Part shown: piece after piece, positions 10,929 through 22,686 of the stretch
Layout: the number at the start of each line of letters is the position of its first letter
Position numbering within the stretch: the stretch's first letter is position 1
Origin: Lactuca virosa
Taxonomy: Eukaryota > Streptophyta > Magnoliopsida > Asterales > Asteraceae
DNA length: 64,000 nt
NCBI GenBank assembly: GCA_928212115.1
Contig: CAKMRJ010001112.1
Coordinates: 409,498,407 to 409,562,406, forward strand
Direction: 5' to 3'
Made by a program: the position numbers and the translations under genes
Notes under the pieces: generated by a model
What the model was told of the DNA's origin: nothing
The model's database searches: none
What the model saw: the letters and a program-made list of their open reading frames with translations, nothing else

Positions 10929-13640
10929 CAAAATTTTAACAAATTTCATTTAGTATTTTCAGTATTTAATCTTTAATAATTAATACCCTTTTAGTTTCCA
11001 AAAACATTAATTATCAAAGTCTAGGATCAAAGTTACAAAACAAATAAATGGTTAGGTGACATTTATCCCATTCATTGGAATCCAACCGGATAGATATCGA
11101 TTATCACTTATATTCTACTATATAATTTCCAGATTTATGGGGTCGCTAATAACAAATTTAATTTGACCTAATTGATTCCATCTATGCCTCATATCTCTCT
11201 TGCTTATCTGACCTTTATCACAAAATATTTTCGATCAAATCATCCAATTCGAAAAACTTGTGTAATCGGCCTCAAACTTGGTTATAGAAATCTTGAATAC
11301 ACTCCGTCCATTAAAATATAACACAAAAAGGTTAGGTGACATTTATCCCACTAGTGCATACAAGAGATGTGCGAGTGTTCCTAAAAAAGGATTGCATAGA
11401 TTTATGGTTTGTAATGGGTCTTTGATTTTTTTATAATTCTAGTTTTAGAAAACATATTATATAATGGTTATTGCATGCATCCAATAAACCATAATAGACT
11501 TAAAAAAAAATTATTTTATGTAAAATCACATTTTAACAATGTTCTTTTACAAAATCTGGTTTTATAAAGTTGATGCGATCAAATTTTTATAGCTAGTATT
11601 AAGTTCGACGTTTGAGCGATTTAGAGCATTTGTAAACTTTTTAATAGAACTTTCTTTTATAAAATAAGTTTTGGAGTTTGATAAGTTTATAAATATCTAT
11701 TTTAAACTTATATAATATTAATCCCGAAATTTTACCGGTTTCTAGTTTTAATAAATAAAGCGTGTTTTATTTCAAAACTATTTTACCGTCTTTTGTTAAA
11801 AGGAAAATTTCACTAAAACCAAACTCGTCTATCATATTTGTTTATGTTCAAATATTATTTTTCATTTAAAAAACTAATTTATCAGTCATAACATAGTAAT
11901 AACAACATAAAAATTAAACAACACAAACATGTTAAAAACATATGTGCATAAACCAACAAACTATTGATATTTTGTGAGCCATCACAAAATGTCATGTCCA
12001 TTCCTAAAGGGAAATTTAAGGGGACCAAAAATATTCTAGTAATGTTGTTGTAGAAGCCTCCACTTGAAAAAACACTCATTGTTTGCAAAAAGGTGAAAAT
12101 CTTCTTGAAAGTCATAATTCAGCAACATCAAACACTTTCAGGAAGTGTTCCAGAAAGCGTCGCAAAAACTCCAACAGCCTTTAAGGGAACTGCCAACAAT
12201 GATAGCTTTAGCGAAAGTTTCAAGAAGTGTCACAATTTTCCCTGCACACTCATTAGTTGGGAAAATTCACTTTTGGTCTTCAAACAACGGCTTCATGTTC
12301 ATTTCTTGTTACATTTTTGTACAAATAAATTATTTTAAAAAACTAATCTATTACTTACAAAAATAAAGAAAGAAAACTAATCTATTTAGTAATTACATAC
12401 CATATGAATAAATAAATATTACAACCATTTTTCCACAAATCAACATAAACAACAACAAAAAGGTCGTTGGCTAGTTTATGCACATCGTACCTATTTATAT
12501 ATACTCAAAATTATATAAAACAACTATTTATTTTTCTAAGACAACTTTTATGACTAAAAATTTGCATGTAAACTTCTAGTCATAACAATAACAATTATAA
12601 ACATTTTAAAAGTTGTCATAAAAAATATGTATGCCCTTTTTTCTTACAAATATAAAACCATCAATGTTTTCCAAAAACAAAGATTTCATCAACTTAATAC
12701 AAAATCTAATTAATATTGCAAAAATGGCTTTGATACCAATGTTTGGTTTTTTATTCAAAAATAGTATCATATACACAAATATAGCAACAGAAGACTTATA
12801 TTTTGAAAAAAATAAAACTAGTTTTATTCCCACCAAAAGATCATTTTGCAAGACATAGAAAAATTGAAACGTCTACAGAAAGGAAATCAAAACAACCTGT
12901 AAAGACTTTGGTTCCTTTTGGCAATGAGGAAGTTGATGAGGATGAGTTTAAGCTCCAAGGAAGAAGCTCTCTAAAAGTATCCACCAACATTTAGCCAACT
13001 TGATAAGATGCTAGTCTTCATTTTGTAATAAAAGAATCTCGTAAGCCTTTAAGAACAAACAAGGCTTTTATTCTAAAAGAGAGTTTCAAGTAAAATATCA
13101 AAATTATTTTTACTTTGATCTTAACACATTAAGAGACAAAACAAGAGATAATATAGAGAAGGAAAGGAAGAAATTTCATGGTTTTTTGGTTTGTCAAAGA
13201 AGGGAGAAAACAAGTTCTTTTAAGTCCTTACTTTAAGCCTTTATCATAAGGGTATGAGCACTTAAGACCCATGCTTTATCAAATCAACTATACATGCTTT
13301 CTAAGCGCATGGTGTGTTGAATAAATTAATCAAAAGCAAGTCTTCTTTCTTCTTTATGGTCTCCTTGAATATTTTATAAAAAGAAGAAGCTAGTTTTTAT
13401 ATAAAAACTCTTCTAATTTTTATAACTTATAAAACATATAAATCTATATAAGATAAAGAACCCTTTTAGTCCAAAAAGATGTACATGACATAAAAATCAT
13501 ATATTATCATATATTTTGATATATTTTGACCCTTAACATTCAAAATTAATATTTCCATGAAATAAATAATTAAAAATTTATTACAAGATGTATATTTATT
13601 TATCAAGAATAAAATTATTATAAATAATATATTTACATCA
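10490..13640. other. Long AT-rich interval without supportable gene
   Basis: About 3.1 kb of AT-rich DNA. Several small ORFs (11882-12115 minus, 12093-12366 plus, 12606-12994 on both strands) overlap antisense and match nothing I recognise. One TA microsatellite is present. A small inverted tract (AATAAAAGAATCTCGTAAGC against AAGGCTTTTATTCTAAAAG) lies near 13028-13075. Probably decayed repeat sequence. Confidence 0.4.
10893..10926. repeat. TA microsatellite
   Basis: About 34 bp of AT dinucleotides. Confidence 0.9.
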
Positions 13641-13646
13641 AGTTAT

Positions 13647-14411
13647 TGTTAGTGTGACCATTTAGGATCATATATTATCTAGCAATATCATACTATAATG
13701 ACTCTTGGGAATATAGATCTTTCACATATTATATGATTAATATATTAATCGGAAATAGTACTAACTAATTATGAATTTAATCAGAATTAATTCAGATTTA
13801 ATTCTAGGTTAATTAGAATTAATTAAAGGTGCAAGGACTTAAGCTGTAATTATTGAAGAGTTGGAAAAGGAAGGGTTCCAGAACCTTCATTTATGGGACG
13901 GTTTTGAGGAGACTCAATTAGGATTTATGGAAGCCTCCTGAAGAAAAGGAAACTGGATCACAACCCGTATTTGAAATATTATTATTAAATTCAAGATTAG
14001 GGTTTCCGGGATTTTCCTGTCAGTTATAAATAGGACCCCTTGGATGCTTATCTTTGTACACCTCATATTTACCAAAAGGATAGTTGAAATTCTCTCCTCT
14101 CATCCTCTATCCTCTTGAATTCTATTTACTAGGGTTTGGGTACAAACCATTAGAGGCACTAAGCTTTTTGTGCTAGCTTCTCAAGCTCTACAAATGAAGG
14201 ATTGAAGTGATTTGTTTTCTATAACAAATGTAAGGTATATAACCCTAATTCCTTGTTTTTGAATTTTCTGGGGATAATATTAGTTTGTGTTATTCTTGCA
14301 TGTTTCCATCGAAGTGTTGAGATATAGATCCGTATAGGTTGCATGTGTCCTTCTTAATTGTTAAGTGATTTTCTGGATTGCACATCAACTTATAATCTAT
14401 AAATTCCATCA
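13647..14411 (+). repeat. 5' LTR of copia copy A
   Basis: It aligns over most of its length with 47930-48670, sharing GGTTAATTAGAATTAATTAAAGG-like, GGTTCCAGAACCTTC, TATAAATA (about 14027) and TAGATCCGTATAGGTTGC-like tracts, and it ends CCATCA directly before a primer-binding site. The left boundary (TGTTAGTG at 13647) is approximate, because the first 100 bp have diverged from copy B. Confidence 0.7.
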
Positions 14412-14412
14412 G

Positions 14413-14424
14413 TGGTATCAGAGC
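14413..14424 (+). promoter_or_regulatory. Primer-binding site (initiator tRNA-Met)
   Basis: TGGTATCAGAGC, a perfect tRNA-iMet complement, two bases after the end of the copy A LTR. Confidence 0.85.
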
Positions 14425-15604
14425 TATCTGGTTGTCTAACATTGAAAGTAAATGAGTTGAATCGATCCAAACATTTTTCGAAAATCTGTTCTCATGACGT
14501 GACATAGCCTCTGTCACGACGTGAGTTCAACTCAAAACTAGAATTTTCGGGATTTTCAACATTATCTGATTTGTGTAGTTATTTTTGATAATTATCTGAT
14601 TTGAAATCTGCCAAAATCCGATTTTTGCATGCCTTAGGTAATTAAAAAAAACCCTAAATATTAGGAGATATCCTTTAATAAGATAATATTTAATTATAAC
14701 ATTAATTAAAATTATCCTTATCGATTTAATAATTAATTTAATTATAAGATTAATTAAAAATATAATTAAAAATCCATGATAGGTTTAAATTGATTAATTA
14801 ATTATATAATTAACTTATACAATTAGCATTTAAACCTTGTGTTTTAAAATACATTGTATATATTATTAAATGTTTAATTACTATATATATAATAAAAGTC
14901 ATTCGAATCTCTAGTATACCTCATTTACGAAGCCATGCGATAAAGGGGGAGGGGGGTATAAAAAAACGACCTATATAATGACTGTTGAATGAGTGTCCTT
15001 TTCACCCACTACTCCCTTGTATGGTGGATGGTCATTAGTCGAACGGATTTTATAGGACATAATCTCACTAAAAGTATAATGATATAAAGTACTAGAACCT
15101 TCCTTAAAATCCCACTCTAGTTACTTTAGGAAAAATATGAAATTTATCCTAATCCATGAAAAAACATATCATTTTTTATAAGTCGTTACTGGAGCGTGCA
15201 TGGCTAACTGGCACACTAATTTGGGACTATAAAATTCAGATAATGGAACAACTAGAAAATTATCATTATTATTGGAGCGTATGTGGTTTATTTGTTTGTC
15301 AATTTGAGATGATAAATGACATCGAGGTTGTCAAGCGGATTTGCATGGTTATTCACATCTTGTTTCTGATCCTCGGTTTCCCAGTCATAAATTGAAGAGC
15401 ATAATCTGAGATTACACATGCCATTGATATGATTCAAGGAATCTCAAACGATCTAGGAATTTCATATTATATTAAACTTGAATTAGATTATGGCATCCCT
15501 CTTCTTAATTATGAATTGTATTTGGATCCTAGCTTTGAATATTAATTTGGGTTAAAATATTAAGGACTTATATCAACTAACTAAAATTATCTCTCTTGTT
15601 ATAG
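14425..15604 (+). other. Leader of copia copy A, no gene
   Basis: AT-rich untranslated leader between the primer site and gag. It contains CTCATGACGTGACAT and GTCACGACGTGAG at about 14491-14523, the same kind of near-palindromic word found in the gypsy LTR at 58.2-60 kb. A G-rich run lies at about 14945-14957. The 79-codon ORF at 15156-15395 has no recognisable relative. Confidence 0.45.
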
Positions 15605-17302
15605 ATGTATAGAAACGGTGATGCTCCTGCTGTCAAACCTCCACTCAAAACTACAATTTCACTATTTTGTCTCTTTTCTGAAAAGAGAAGCTGATAGGTC
15701 CAAACTACATTAACTGGATGCGAAATCAGAAGATGACTCTGCGCTACAAGAACAAACATCATGTTCTCGAGAAACCTCTTCTTTAATTCGATGGAACGAC
15801 TGCTACTCTTGAGGAAATCACTTTCTATAACAAACAACATGACGACGCCACTAAGGTTGCTTGCATCATGGTTGCTACCATGGTGCCAGAGCTGCAAAAG
15901 TTAGATGAGGACTAGTAGCCAAACGAGATGTGCTTGGATATTATTGAAAAGTTTCACAAGAAATCGAGACAAGAATGTTATGAAGTGTTCAAGTATCTTT
16001 TGGTGTGCAAATTAAAAGAAGGAGATTCTGTTTACGCTCATGTGCAAAGAATGCAGGGATATGTGGAGCGATTAGAAAAGCTCAAGGTTGTAAAAATCGT
16101 TCGTCGTTGGCTAGTCGGTGGACTGGGGTTAAGGAATTAATCGGCTAGACGGAGATTAATCAGGGGATTAATCGAGGACCATTAATTGCTGATTTCTTGA
16201 ATTTTAAAAATTTAAATATGACTAATACCATATAAAAGTTAATAAATATCACTAATATCACAACAAAATAGGTTAATATTATTAATACAACACTAATCAT
16301 ACCTCAACTACTTTCTATTAAGATATAACTTTTTCAAAGTGTTAAAATTTCATCGGGTTGTACTACTTTACTCATTTTGTATTCAGGGATTAATCGTTAG
16401 GCGACCTATAATCGGTCGAGTAGCGCCTAGGGATTAATCGGAGATTAATCGGGACATAATCAGGATTTTTACAACACTGGAAAAGCTCAATGCATGGTCC
16501 TTATTTCCTTACCTCCTAGTTATGATCAGTTCATTCTGACTTATCATTTGAACAACACGGAGACAAAATTGATCCAACTCCACAACTTGTTGCAGAAGTT
16601 TGAAACAGAAATGGAGAAAAATCATGTCCCTTCTGCAACAAGTGCTCCTATCCTAGCTATTGGTCAAAACAAAGGAAAGAAGACGAAGGTTTCCTCCCAA
16701 TCAAACTGGAAGGGTAAGGCCCATGCTGGAGCATCTGGCAGTGAGTCAAAGGCGAAGCCTACCTTTGATTTTTCAACTGTTAGTGATCCAAAGGAAGCCA
16801 CTTTCTTTCATTGTGGCGAAAAATGGCATTGGAGAAGAAGTTGCTCAAAGTACCTTCAAGAGTTGAAAGAGGGGAAGATCAAGCCATCTGGCTCCACATC
16901 AGTTACATACAATATTCAAATTAATATCACACAACTTTCTCATTCTTGGGTTCATGATACGAGATGTGATTTTCACATTTGTTTTGATATGAAGGGGCTA
17001 AGAGAAAAGTGAGAAAGTGGAGCATGGAAGGCTGAACCTGATCATGAGGAATATGCCTTCTTCACCTGTTAACAAGATTCAGGCATATGGACTTGTGCTT
17101 GATAGTGGGATTAGTGTTGATTTGATTAATTGTTGTTATTCGTTAGAAATGACAAGAGACTTTATTTCATTTCATGCATTGTTTAGACAAGGTTTTCAAT
17201 ATTCATTTTATAATGGCAATGGTTCAATTATGGTTTACAGAAATGGTGTTTTTATATTTAAATCTTTACCTTGTAATGGTGTGTATGAAACGATGATATG
17301 TA
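15605..17302 (+). pseudogene. Copia copy A gag and protease/pre-integrase region
   Basis: Capsid-type Ty1/copia gag runs from about 15605 (SLTGPNYINWMRNQKM-like, partly frame-shifted) through CLDIIEKFHKKSRQECYEVF and YVERLEKL. It is split by a MITE (16083-16479) and rejoins at NAWSLFP. The knuckle at about 16807-16850 reads FHCGEKWHWRRSC, with the first Cys of CCHC replaced by Phe. A protease-like segment (SWVHDTRCDFHI, normally SWxxDTGC) follows, then the pre-integrase domain at 17017-17302. The frame is cut off by a gypsy-LTR-like insertion at about 17300. Several stops; non-functional. It aligns with copy B (29108-29330 plus 42341-42640). Confidence 0.8.
16083..16479. mobile_element. hAT-type MITE with 8-bp target duplication
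   Basis: This 397-bp insertion sits inside copia gag. Its ends are CAAGGTTGTAAAAATC and GATTTTTACAACACTG, inverted repeats differing at two terminal positions (the right end gives CAGTGTTGTAAAAATC). It is flanked on both sides by GAAAAGCT (16075-16082 and 16480-16487), an 8-bp duplication characteristic of hAT transposons. Removing the element plus one duplication restores the gag reading frame VERLEKLNAW. Subterminal GATTAATCG words repeat at both ends. There is no coding capacity, so it would need a transposase in trans. Confidence 0.9.
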
Positions 17303-17390
17303 TAACGCCCACATTTCCTGCTAGATTAGGGAATAGTATGTAATCACTTTTTGTCAACCATTGTGATCTTTATATGAAAAGAAAGAAATA

Positions 17391-17465
<75 letters not shown>

Positions 17466-19121
17466 TTACACGTTTTATAGGATATTATGTGTAAATTCTA
17501 TGAATACTTAATAATAAAATAAATAATTTAAAATACACGTTAGGTTATTTGGCACAAGTAATCTTAACTTAGTTATAGTATACGTTATAAGGATTTTGGA
17601 GATATAAGGAACGTTCAAATCCGACTTCATATGAAGAAGTTATGCTTATTTGAAATTTCGCGATTAAACCAGCATGGCTCTACGTATCATAAAAAGTATA
17701 TCATTAATAGGAGTTCAATGATATAAAGTCTGTCAAAACGGACACATGATGAGAGAGTTATGCTTTTTATACGGGATCTAACAATATAAGCTTGTGTGGA
17801 AAATATAAAATCAAAATTGGTCGAAACAGTCTAAACAAAAGTTGTAGATCTCGTTGAGGTATATTTCGGGGATATAAAGAACATCAAAAACGGAGTTCTT
17901 ATGAACAAGTTACGCAATTTTGAAAATATGAAAAATGGTACGCGTGCGCGTTAGGAGCGCGGTGCGCCAGACAACACCACACAACCCCAACCACTTTTCA
18001 TGACGTTTTAGGCCAACATTTCACCACGTCACTATGTACCGAACAAAAGCGCGGTGTTTCACCATGGTGCATGACACACATCTTAAGAAATCAACCTATA
18101 AATACCAACTCATTCCTTCATCCCTCCTCACACCATTTTACCGATTTCTCCTAGAAACTTTCGTTATTAGCCTATTTTTCCCTCGTTTCTATTATGTGGG
18201 AAAGTGTTGCGATGCCCCAGAGTACTCATCTGAGTAGTAGCCTTCGAGTAGCAGATCCCGAGTCAGTATTTTTCCCGATTAGTTGTACTCTGTAACTGAG
18301 CTACACTTACTCTGCCTTTGTGTAATTTGTAATCATAGTTATAAGTCATTACTACAAACTTATAAGTAAGATTTATCGATGAGTCCAATTCCTTATACTG
18401 CTTGATCTACTTACGAGAGTGATGTCTAGGATGAATTTAGTGAGGTGTTTAAAGTAGGATTTCCAAACAGTATACTCTGTATACCAAACGGACACTACCT
18501 CCGATATGATCCTACCTGGTTATTCCTTATTCATATATTGAAGTAGATTTTGGGATTAATGAGGAATCTAAACCCATAAGAGAATAGTTCCATGAAGTAT
18601 ATACTAAGACTTAGTGTTATGTACATCTAGGTCTTTTGGAAAAGGTGTAAGGCGAAGCTCTATCCGATTCACCAATCACCAGACACTTTTGTCAGGTGAG
18701 TGAGTAGTTCTATCAAGTTCATAACTAAAATAAAAGTATTATTTATACGAGACATTAAATGCTTGCATGTATTATCTATGCTATATGCAATTTGTATAAT
18801 TAGGATAATACTATTGAATTATAAACCGTATCAGAAATCGATTCCCTTTAAATATAAGTCTTTCCCTAGGTTAAGAATAAGACTTTTAAAGACTACTTAG
18901 TTGAGATTAGGCTGGATATCGATTAGGTCTCATGACTGGGGTAAGGTGTCTGAGATCAGAGCGAAGTGTTTCTCCTCTTTCTTGGATGACCAGAAATGGT
19001 GGATCCAGATCAGACAAGTGGCAAGTATATATGGGTCATCGACCAGAGTAGATGACAACACTTGACTATTCTAGAAGGTCTAGTGAATTACGTTGCTAAT
19101 CGAACATCACTTGATATGGTA
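17299..19121 (+). mobile_element. Gypsy LTR-like insertion in copia copy A
   Basis: The copia frame stops after YETMIC and resumes near 19122. The intervening sequence starts TGTATAACGCCC and has the build of a plus-oriented gypsy LTR: drug-like repeated phrase AAGAAGTTATGC, GC-rich palindromic words at 17938-18065, a TATA box (CCTATAAATACC, about 18097), and a 3' half (18360-18900) that aligns with 28620-28850. No gag or pol is inside, so it looks like a solo LTR of about 1.8 kb. No clean target duplication is visible, and part of the copia integrase is missing, so a deletion accompanied or followed the insertion. Confidence 0.55.
17393..17462. repeat. TA microsatellite, about 70 bp
   Basis: The longest uninterrupted AT dinucleotide tract in the window. 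Confidence 0.95.
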
Positions 19122-19477
19122 TGGATGAGAGGCATAATCGAACCTTACTTGATATGTTTCGTTCGATGTTGAGTTGAGCTTCTATTCCAATATCTTTCTC
19201 GGGGTATGCATTAAAGAGAACTGCATATATCCTAAATATTGTTCCCACTAAGAAGGTTGCCAAAACACCTGATAAGATGTGGCCAAGGAAAGTACCCTTG
19301 CTCGCACATATCAAGGTCTGGGGTTGTGAAACTCTCATAAGAAGAGAAACTCATGACAAACTTGAGCCCAGAGCCGAGAAGTGTAATTTCATTGGATACC
19401 TAAAACAGTCCTTTGGATACTTGTTCTACAGACTAACTGAGAATGTGGTTTTGTTGCTCGAAGAGGAGTATATCTTG
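19122..19477 (+). pseudogene. Copia copy A integrase C-terminal fragment
   Basis: It aligns base for base with copy B from GAGAGGTGTAATCGAACCTT at 44818 onward (NRTLLDMLxSMxSRA, VPTKKVAKTPDKMW, HIKVWGCETLIRRETHDKL, then KCNFIGYLKQSFGYLFY). This is the integrase C-terminal and GKGY-like connection region. It contains stops and a frameshift, and is cut at 19477 by the start of a minus-strand gypsy LTR. Confidence 0.75.
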
Positions 19478-20097
19478 TGTAACATCCATAAAAATCGTAC
19501 CAAATTTAAACTTTTTTAAAAATATTCCAAAACCATTGATTATTACAAAACTTGTTTTCAAAATAGTTTAGTGTAAAATATCCCGGAATCAATTCATAAA
19601 CAACATGAGGTTTACGATCATGCCTTCGCCTTTCCGCGATCATCAGAAGTACCTGAAACAAAATCAAAAACTGTAAGCCCGAAGCTTAGTGAGTTCCCCC
19701 AAAATACCCATACGCACATCAACATATATATAACACAAACAACATACTACGGGTCCATTCAACCATCGGGTTGAAATACCCCAGGCTCTTAACCATCGGG
19801 TTGGAATGCCAATCATACTATAGGTCCATTCATCATCGGGATGAAATACCCCAGGCCCACAACCATCGGGTTAGAATTCCCTCATACTACGAGTCCAATC
19901 AACATCGAGATGGAATTCTCACGGCCCACAACCATCGGGTTGGAATTCCCAGGTCAGTTAGCTCTCACACAAAGAAGTGGAACCTCAACCACCAAATCAA
20001 CATGTGCACATATATCAGATAATTACATAACAATCTATAGACATACAAACCGATCTAACCGATCATACTAGCATAGCATCATCCTATCTACCAACAT
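19478..20097 (-). repeat. 3' LTR part of an older minus-strand gypsy element
   Basis: It begins (plus strand) TGTAACATCCATAAAAATCG and carries the hallmark GTACCTGAAACA and AAGCTTAGTGAGTTCCC block shared with the LTRs at 21185 and 58216. It contains a 70-bp tandem repeat. The right end near 20097 is cut by a copia gag fragment. The matching integrase piece lies at 20861-21184. Confidence 0.65.
19748..19962. repeat. 70-bp tandem repeat, three copies
   Basis: CATACTAC(G)GGTCCATTC...CATCGGGTTGGAATxCC recurs with a 70-bp period (for example ATGAAATACCCCAGG at 19771 and 19841). Each unit itself holds two versions of CATCGGG(T/A)TGRAAT, so there is a half-period substructure. Confidence 0.8.
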
Positions 20098-20440
20098 ATC
20101 CTTCTCATCGCTTTAACGTTTCTTATTAGCTTATCCTTCTCATATTGTGGTATTTCTTTTACATCAAGAAGAAGCTTGTTGTATTCGGCTTGAGTTTGAA
20201 TTTCTCTTCTTGTTCCTGTATGAGCAAAAGTCTAGACAGTAATGGCTTCCCATATCAGATAGCCATTGTCTTCAAGACCTAGGATGTAATCTTCAAAGTG
20301 CAACGCCCACACTTCATAATCACAGGGGGAAAGATTAGGGATTCTGGTTGTTGATCCAATGCTGCTTGAAAGATTTATGGAGTTAACGTGAGAATTGTGT
20401 GACATGTTTAAAGATCGATTAAAACCTGTATGAATCAGAT
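20098..20440 (-). pseudogene. Truncated Sirevirus-like copia gag
   Basis: The minus strand encodes an N-terminal gag of about 110 codons (SSSIGSTTRIPNLSP, DYEVWALHFEDYILG, AEYNKLLLDVKEIPQYEKDK). It is clearly homologous to the gag of the complete Sirevirus-like element at 29868 onward (SNSIGSTTRIPILYTQDYEV). One in-frame stop follows EAITV. The ORF ends abruptly at 20098, where gypsy LTR sequence begins, so the rest of gag, pol and the 3' LTR are deleted. Confidence 0.75.
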
Positions 20441-20527
20441 GTGTAAACTAAAATTGTTTTTGGGTAATATAAAGATCAAAGATCAGCGTCAATAACAATG
20501 ATGACGGCTGAACCAGATTCAACACCA

Positions 20528-20539
20528 GCTCTGATACCA
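20528..20539 (-). promoter_or_regulatory. Primer-binding site of the truncated copia
   Basis: GCTCTGATACCA on the plus strand, that is TGGTATCAGAGC on the minus strand, two bases from the LTR end. Confidence 0.85.
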
Positions 20540-20541
20540 AT

Positions 20542-20860
20542 TGTTGAGATTAAAACCCTAATTGCGATTTGATGAACAAGATGCGAAAAATAAGAACACA
20601 CACAATAAAGAAGATATGTCGGATGATCACTTGATTTTTTCAAAACATGAGAAATAAATTACACTTTCAGAATAGACTAAAGAATCTAACTGTACATAAG
20701 AAACCTCACAATGTTTTGCGGCTACATTTTGCCTCACTCTTAACCCTAATTATGAATAATACATGACTATTTATAGGGAAAAGACAAGTGTTGGGCTTTT
20801 AACCTACACTTCATCAAGTAGGCCCATTGCCATAATCGATGGAGTACTTTGAACCCTACA
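20542..20860 (-). repeat. 5' LTR (319 bp) of the truncated copia
   Basis: Bounded by TGTTGAGATT and CCCTACA. On the left it adjoins the primer site; on the right it breaks the integrase frame of the older gypsy at TYDN. Length and TGTTGRG start resemble the Sirevirus LTRs at 29331 and 42000. Confidence 0.75.
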
Positions 20861-21184
20861 ATTATCATAGGTTAACTCAGCTAACAGCAAATGGTTATCC
20901 CAACTTCCTCTATAGTCGATCACGCAATCACGGAGCATATCTTCTAAAGTTTGAATGGTTCGTTCGCTTTGATTGTTTGTCTGGGTATGATAGGAGGCAC
21001 TTAAATCGAAACGTGTCCCACAGGGTTTTTGAGGTGAGTTCTAAAATCGAGATGTAAAATGGCTATCTCTATCTGAGATGATGGAAATACGTACTCCGTG
21101 GCATACTACGATCTTGTCTATGTAAATTCGAGTAAGCTTTTCCATTCCATAATTTTCTCGAATAGGAAGAAAGTGTGCGGATTT
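20861..21184 (-). pseudogene. Gypsy integrase fragment
   Basis: Minus-strand reading gives KSAHFLPIRENYGMEKL, then ISIISDRDSHFTSRF (integrase second Asp region), a short scrambled stretch, and LEDMLRDCVIDYRGSW. These belong to the Ty3/gypsy integrase core. It is cut left by a copia LTR (20860) and right by the 3' LTR of the younger gypsy at 21185. Frameshift and one stop present. Confidence 0.8.
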
Positions 21185-21934
21185 TGTAACAACGTAAATT
21201 TTCAAACCAAATTTTTCATTATAAAACACGTAAAACTCATATATTATATTTCATAAAACCATAAGTGTCTCAAATGTCAACATAAATTCCCAACAAAAGT
21301 CAAATCCCATAATCCTCCACATAATCATGAACAAGTGTGTACAATCACGCTGGTGCCTTCCCGTGATCCTGAGAAGTACCTGAAACACATAACACATAAC
21401 ACGGTAAGCATAAAGCTTACTGAGTTCCCTAAAATACCACTCATATCTCATCAGCCTCTCATGCCTATACTCAGATAAGACCCTCTGGTCAAATGTGTCT
21501 CAGTGGGATCCTCTGGCCCTACAACTCAGATGGACCCTCCGTCCCTCAACTCAGTAACTTAATATACTACACAACATGCATATCACAAGACAAATAGTAG
21601 GATATCTCAATACACAGTATATGCACATAAGACCCTTTGGTCACACATAGGTTACCACTGAATGTAAGTATAGTGAGAAGACTCACCTCGTAAGCTAGCA
21701 AGTAAAAATCTCGTACTCAGGAATCTCAAACTAGCCTCCGCCTAACACATTAAATACGTATCTCTAATCAATACTCCACTCATACTCAATTACACCAAAG
21801 GTTGTTCTCTCATTCTCTCTAACTCTTGGAATGGGTAAAAGATCATTTTACCCCTCCGTGGTCTTCATTACTTATGTTGACCAAACCCTAAAGTCAACAG
21901 AAGTCAACTTGAGTCAACAGTCCTAGTTTGACCT

Positions 21935-22095
21935 GACTCGCCGAGTGCACTCATGTGACTCGTCGAGTCCAGTTGTTCCTCAGAAGTCTTTGTGAGGGTC
22001 CAGCTCGTCGAGTTAACCCCTAACTCGCCGAGTAACAAAATAGCCTACTCATCGGGACAAACCCAAACCGACTCGTCGAGTCGGCTCCTAGAGTC
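21935..22095. repeat. ACTCGYCGAGT palindrome cluster, distal
   Basis: Six copies or near copies in 160 bp: GACTCGCCGAGTGC, GACTCGTCGAGTCC, AGCTCGTCGAGTTA, AACTCGCCGAGTAA, TACTCATCGGGAC and GACTCGTCGAGTCGG. Most are perfect or near-perfect palindromes around CGYCG. Confidence 0.8.
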
Positions 22096-22686
22096 CATTC
22101 AGACTCTTTTCTCATTCAGACAATTTCAAGGCAGAAAACCTTCCCAAACTCTAGATCTACACTCTCAAGGCTCATTTATCACGTAAAGTCACAGACTTTA
22201 CGTCCATGCATGGCACTTAGGGCTTGAAATGCCAAAACACACCTTAAAAAGGGTTCTTCACTCAATATCATTTTTATGGCTGAATAAAGCGGGGACGTTT
22301 GGACTCTAGGGACCTCACATGGTCCAGATCTGAAGTTCAAACTCCAATATGAACTCACAACACTCTAGATCCACCTATTAGATAGAAAAAGCCCTAGAAT
22401 CCCAAAATCATGAGATCTACTTTAACAAATGAGAAAGGTGCAAGCTTTATACCTTTCTTAGAAGCTCTGAGATGAAATAGCCACATATCTAGCAGCTCCT
22501 TCTTGATTCTTGGCTTGGAGTCCCTCTCTTCACTTCAAAAGATGCACCAATTGCTCAAAGTTAGCATAAAACTCTCTCTCTAAGCACACATGCCAATTAG
22601 GGTTTACTCTCAGGGAAGTATAGATGCAAATGAAGCTATAAGTGCCTTTAAATAGGCTCCAAACCCGGTGATTTAGGGTTTCTCTT

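Noticed and set aside
11882..12994. Cluster of small ORFs on both strands
   Set aside because: They overlap antisense, are AT-driven and match no family; no splice or promoter structure supports a gene.
19080..19125. Possible target duplication of the 17.3 kb insert (TAATCGAACATCACTTGATATGG-like repeat)
   Set aside because: It is an imperfect duplication of adjacent copia sequence, not a 5-bp TSD; no matching sequence flanks the left end.
20098..20860. Possible short TRIM element (LTR plus small interior)
   Set aside because: The interior is clearly truncated gag of a Sirevirus-like copia and the second LTR is absent, so it is a deletion derivative rather than a TRIM.
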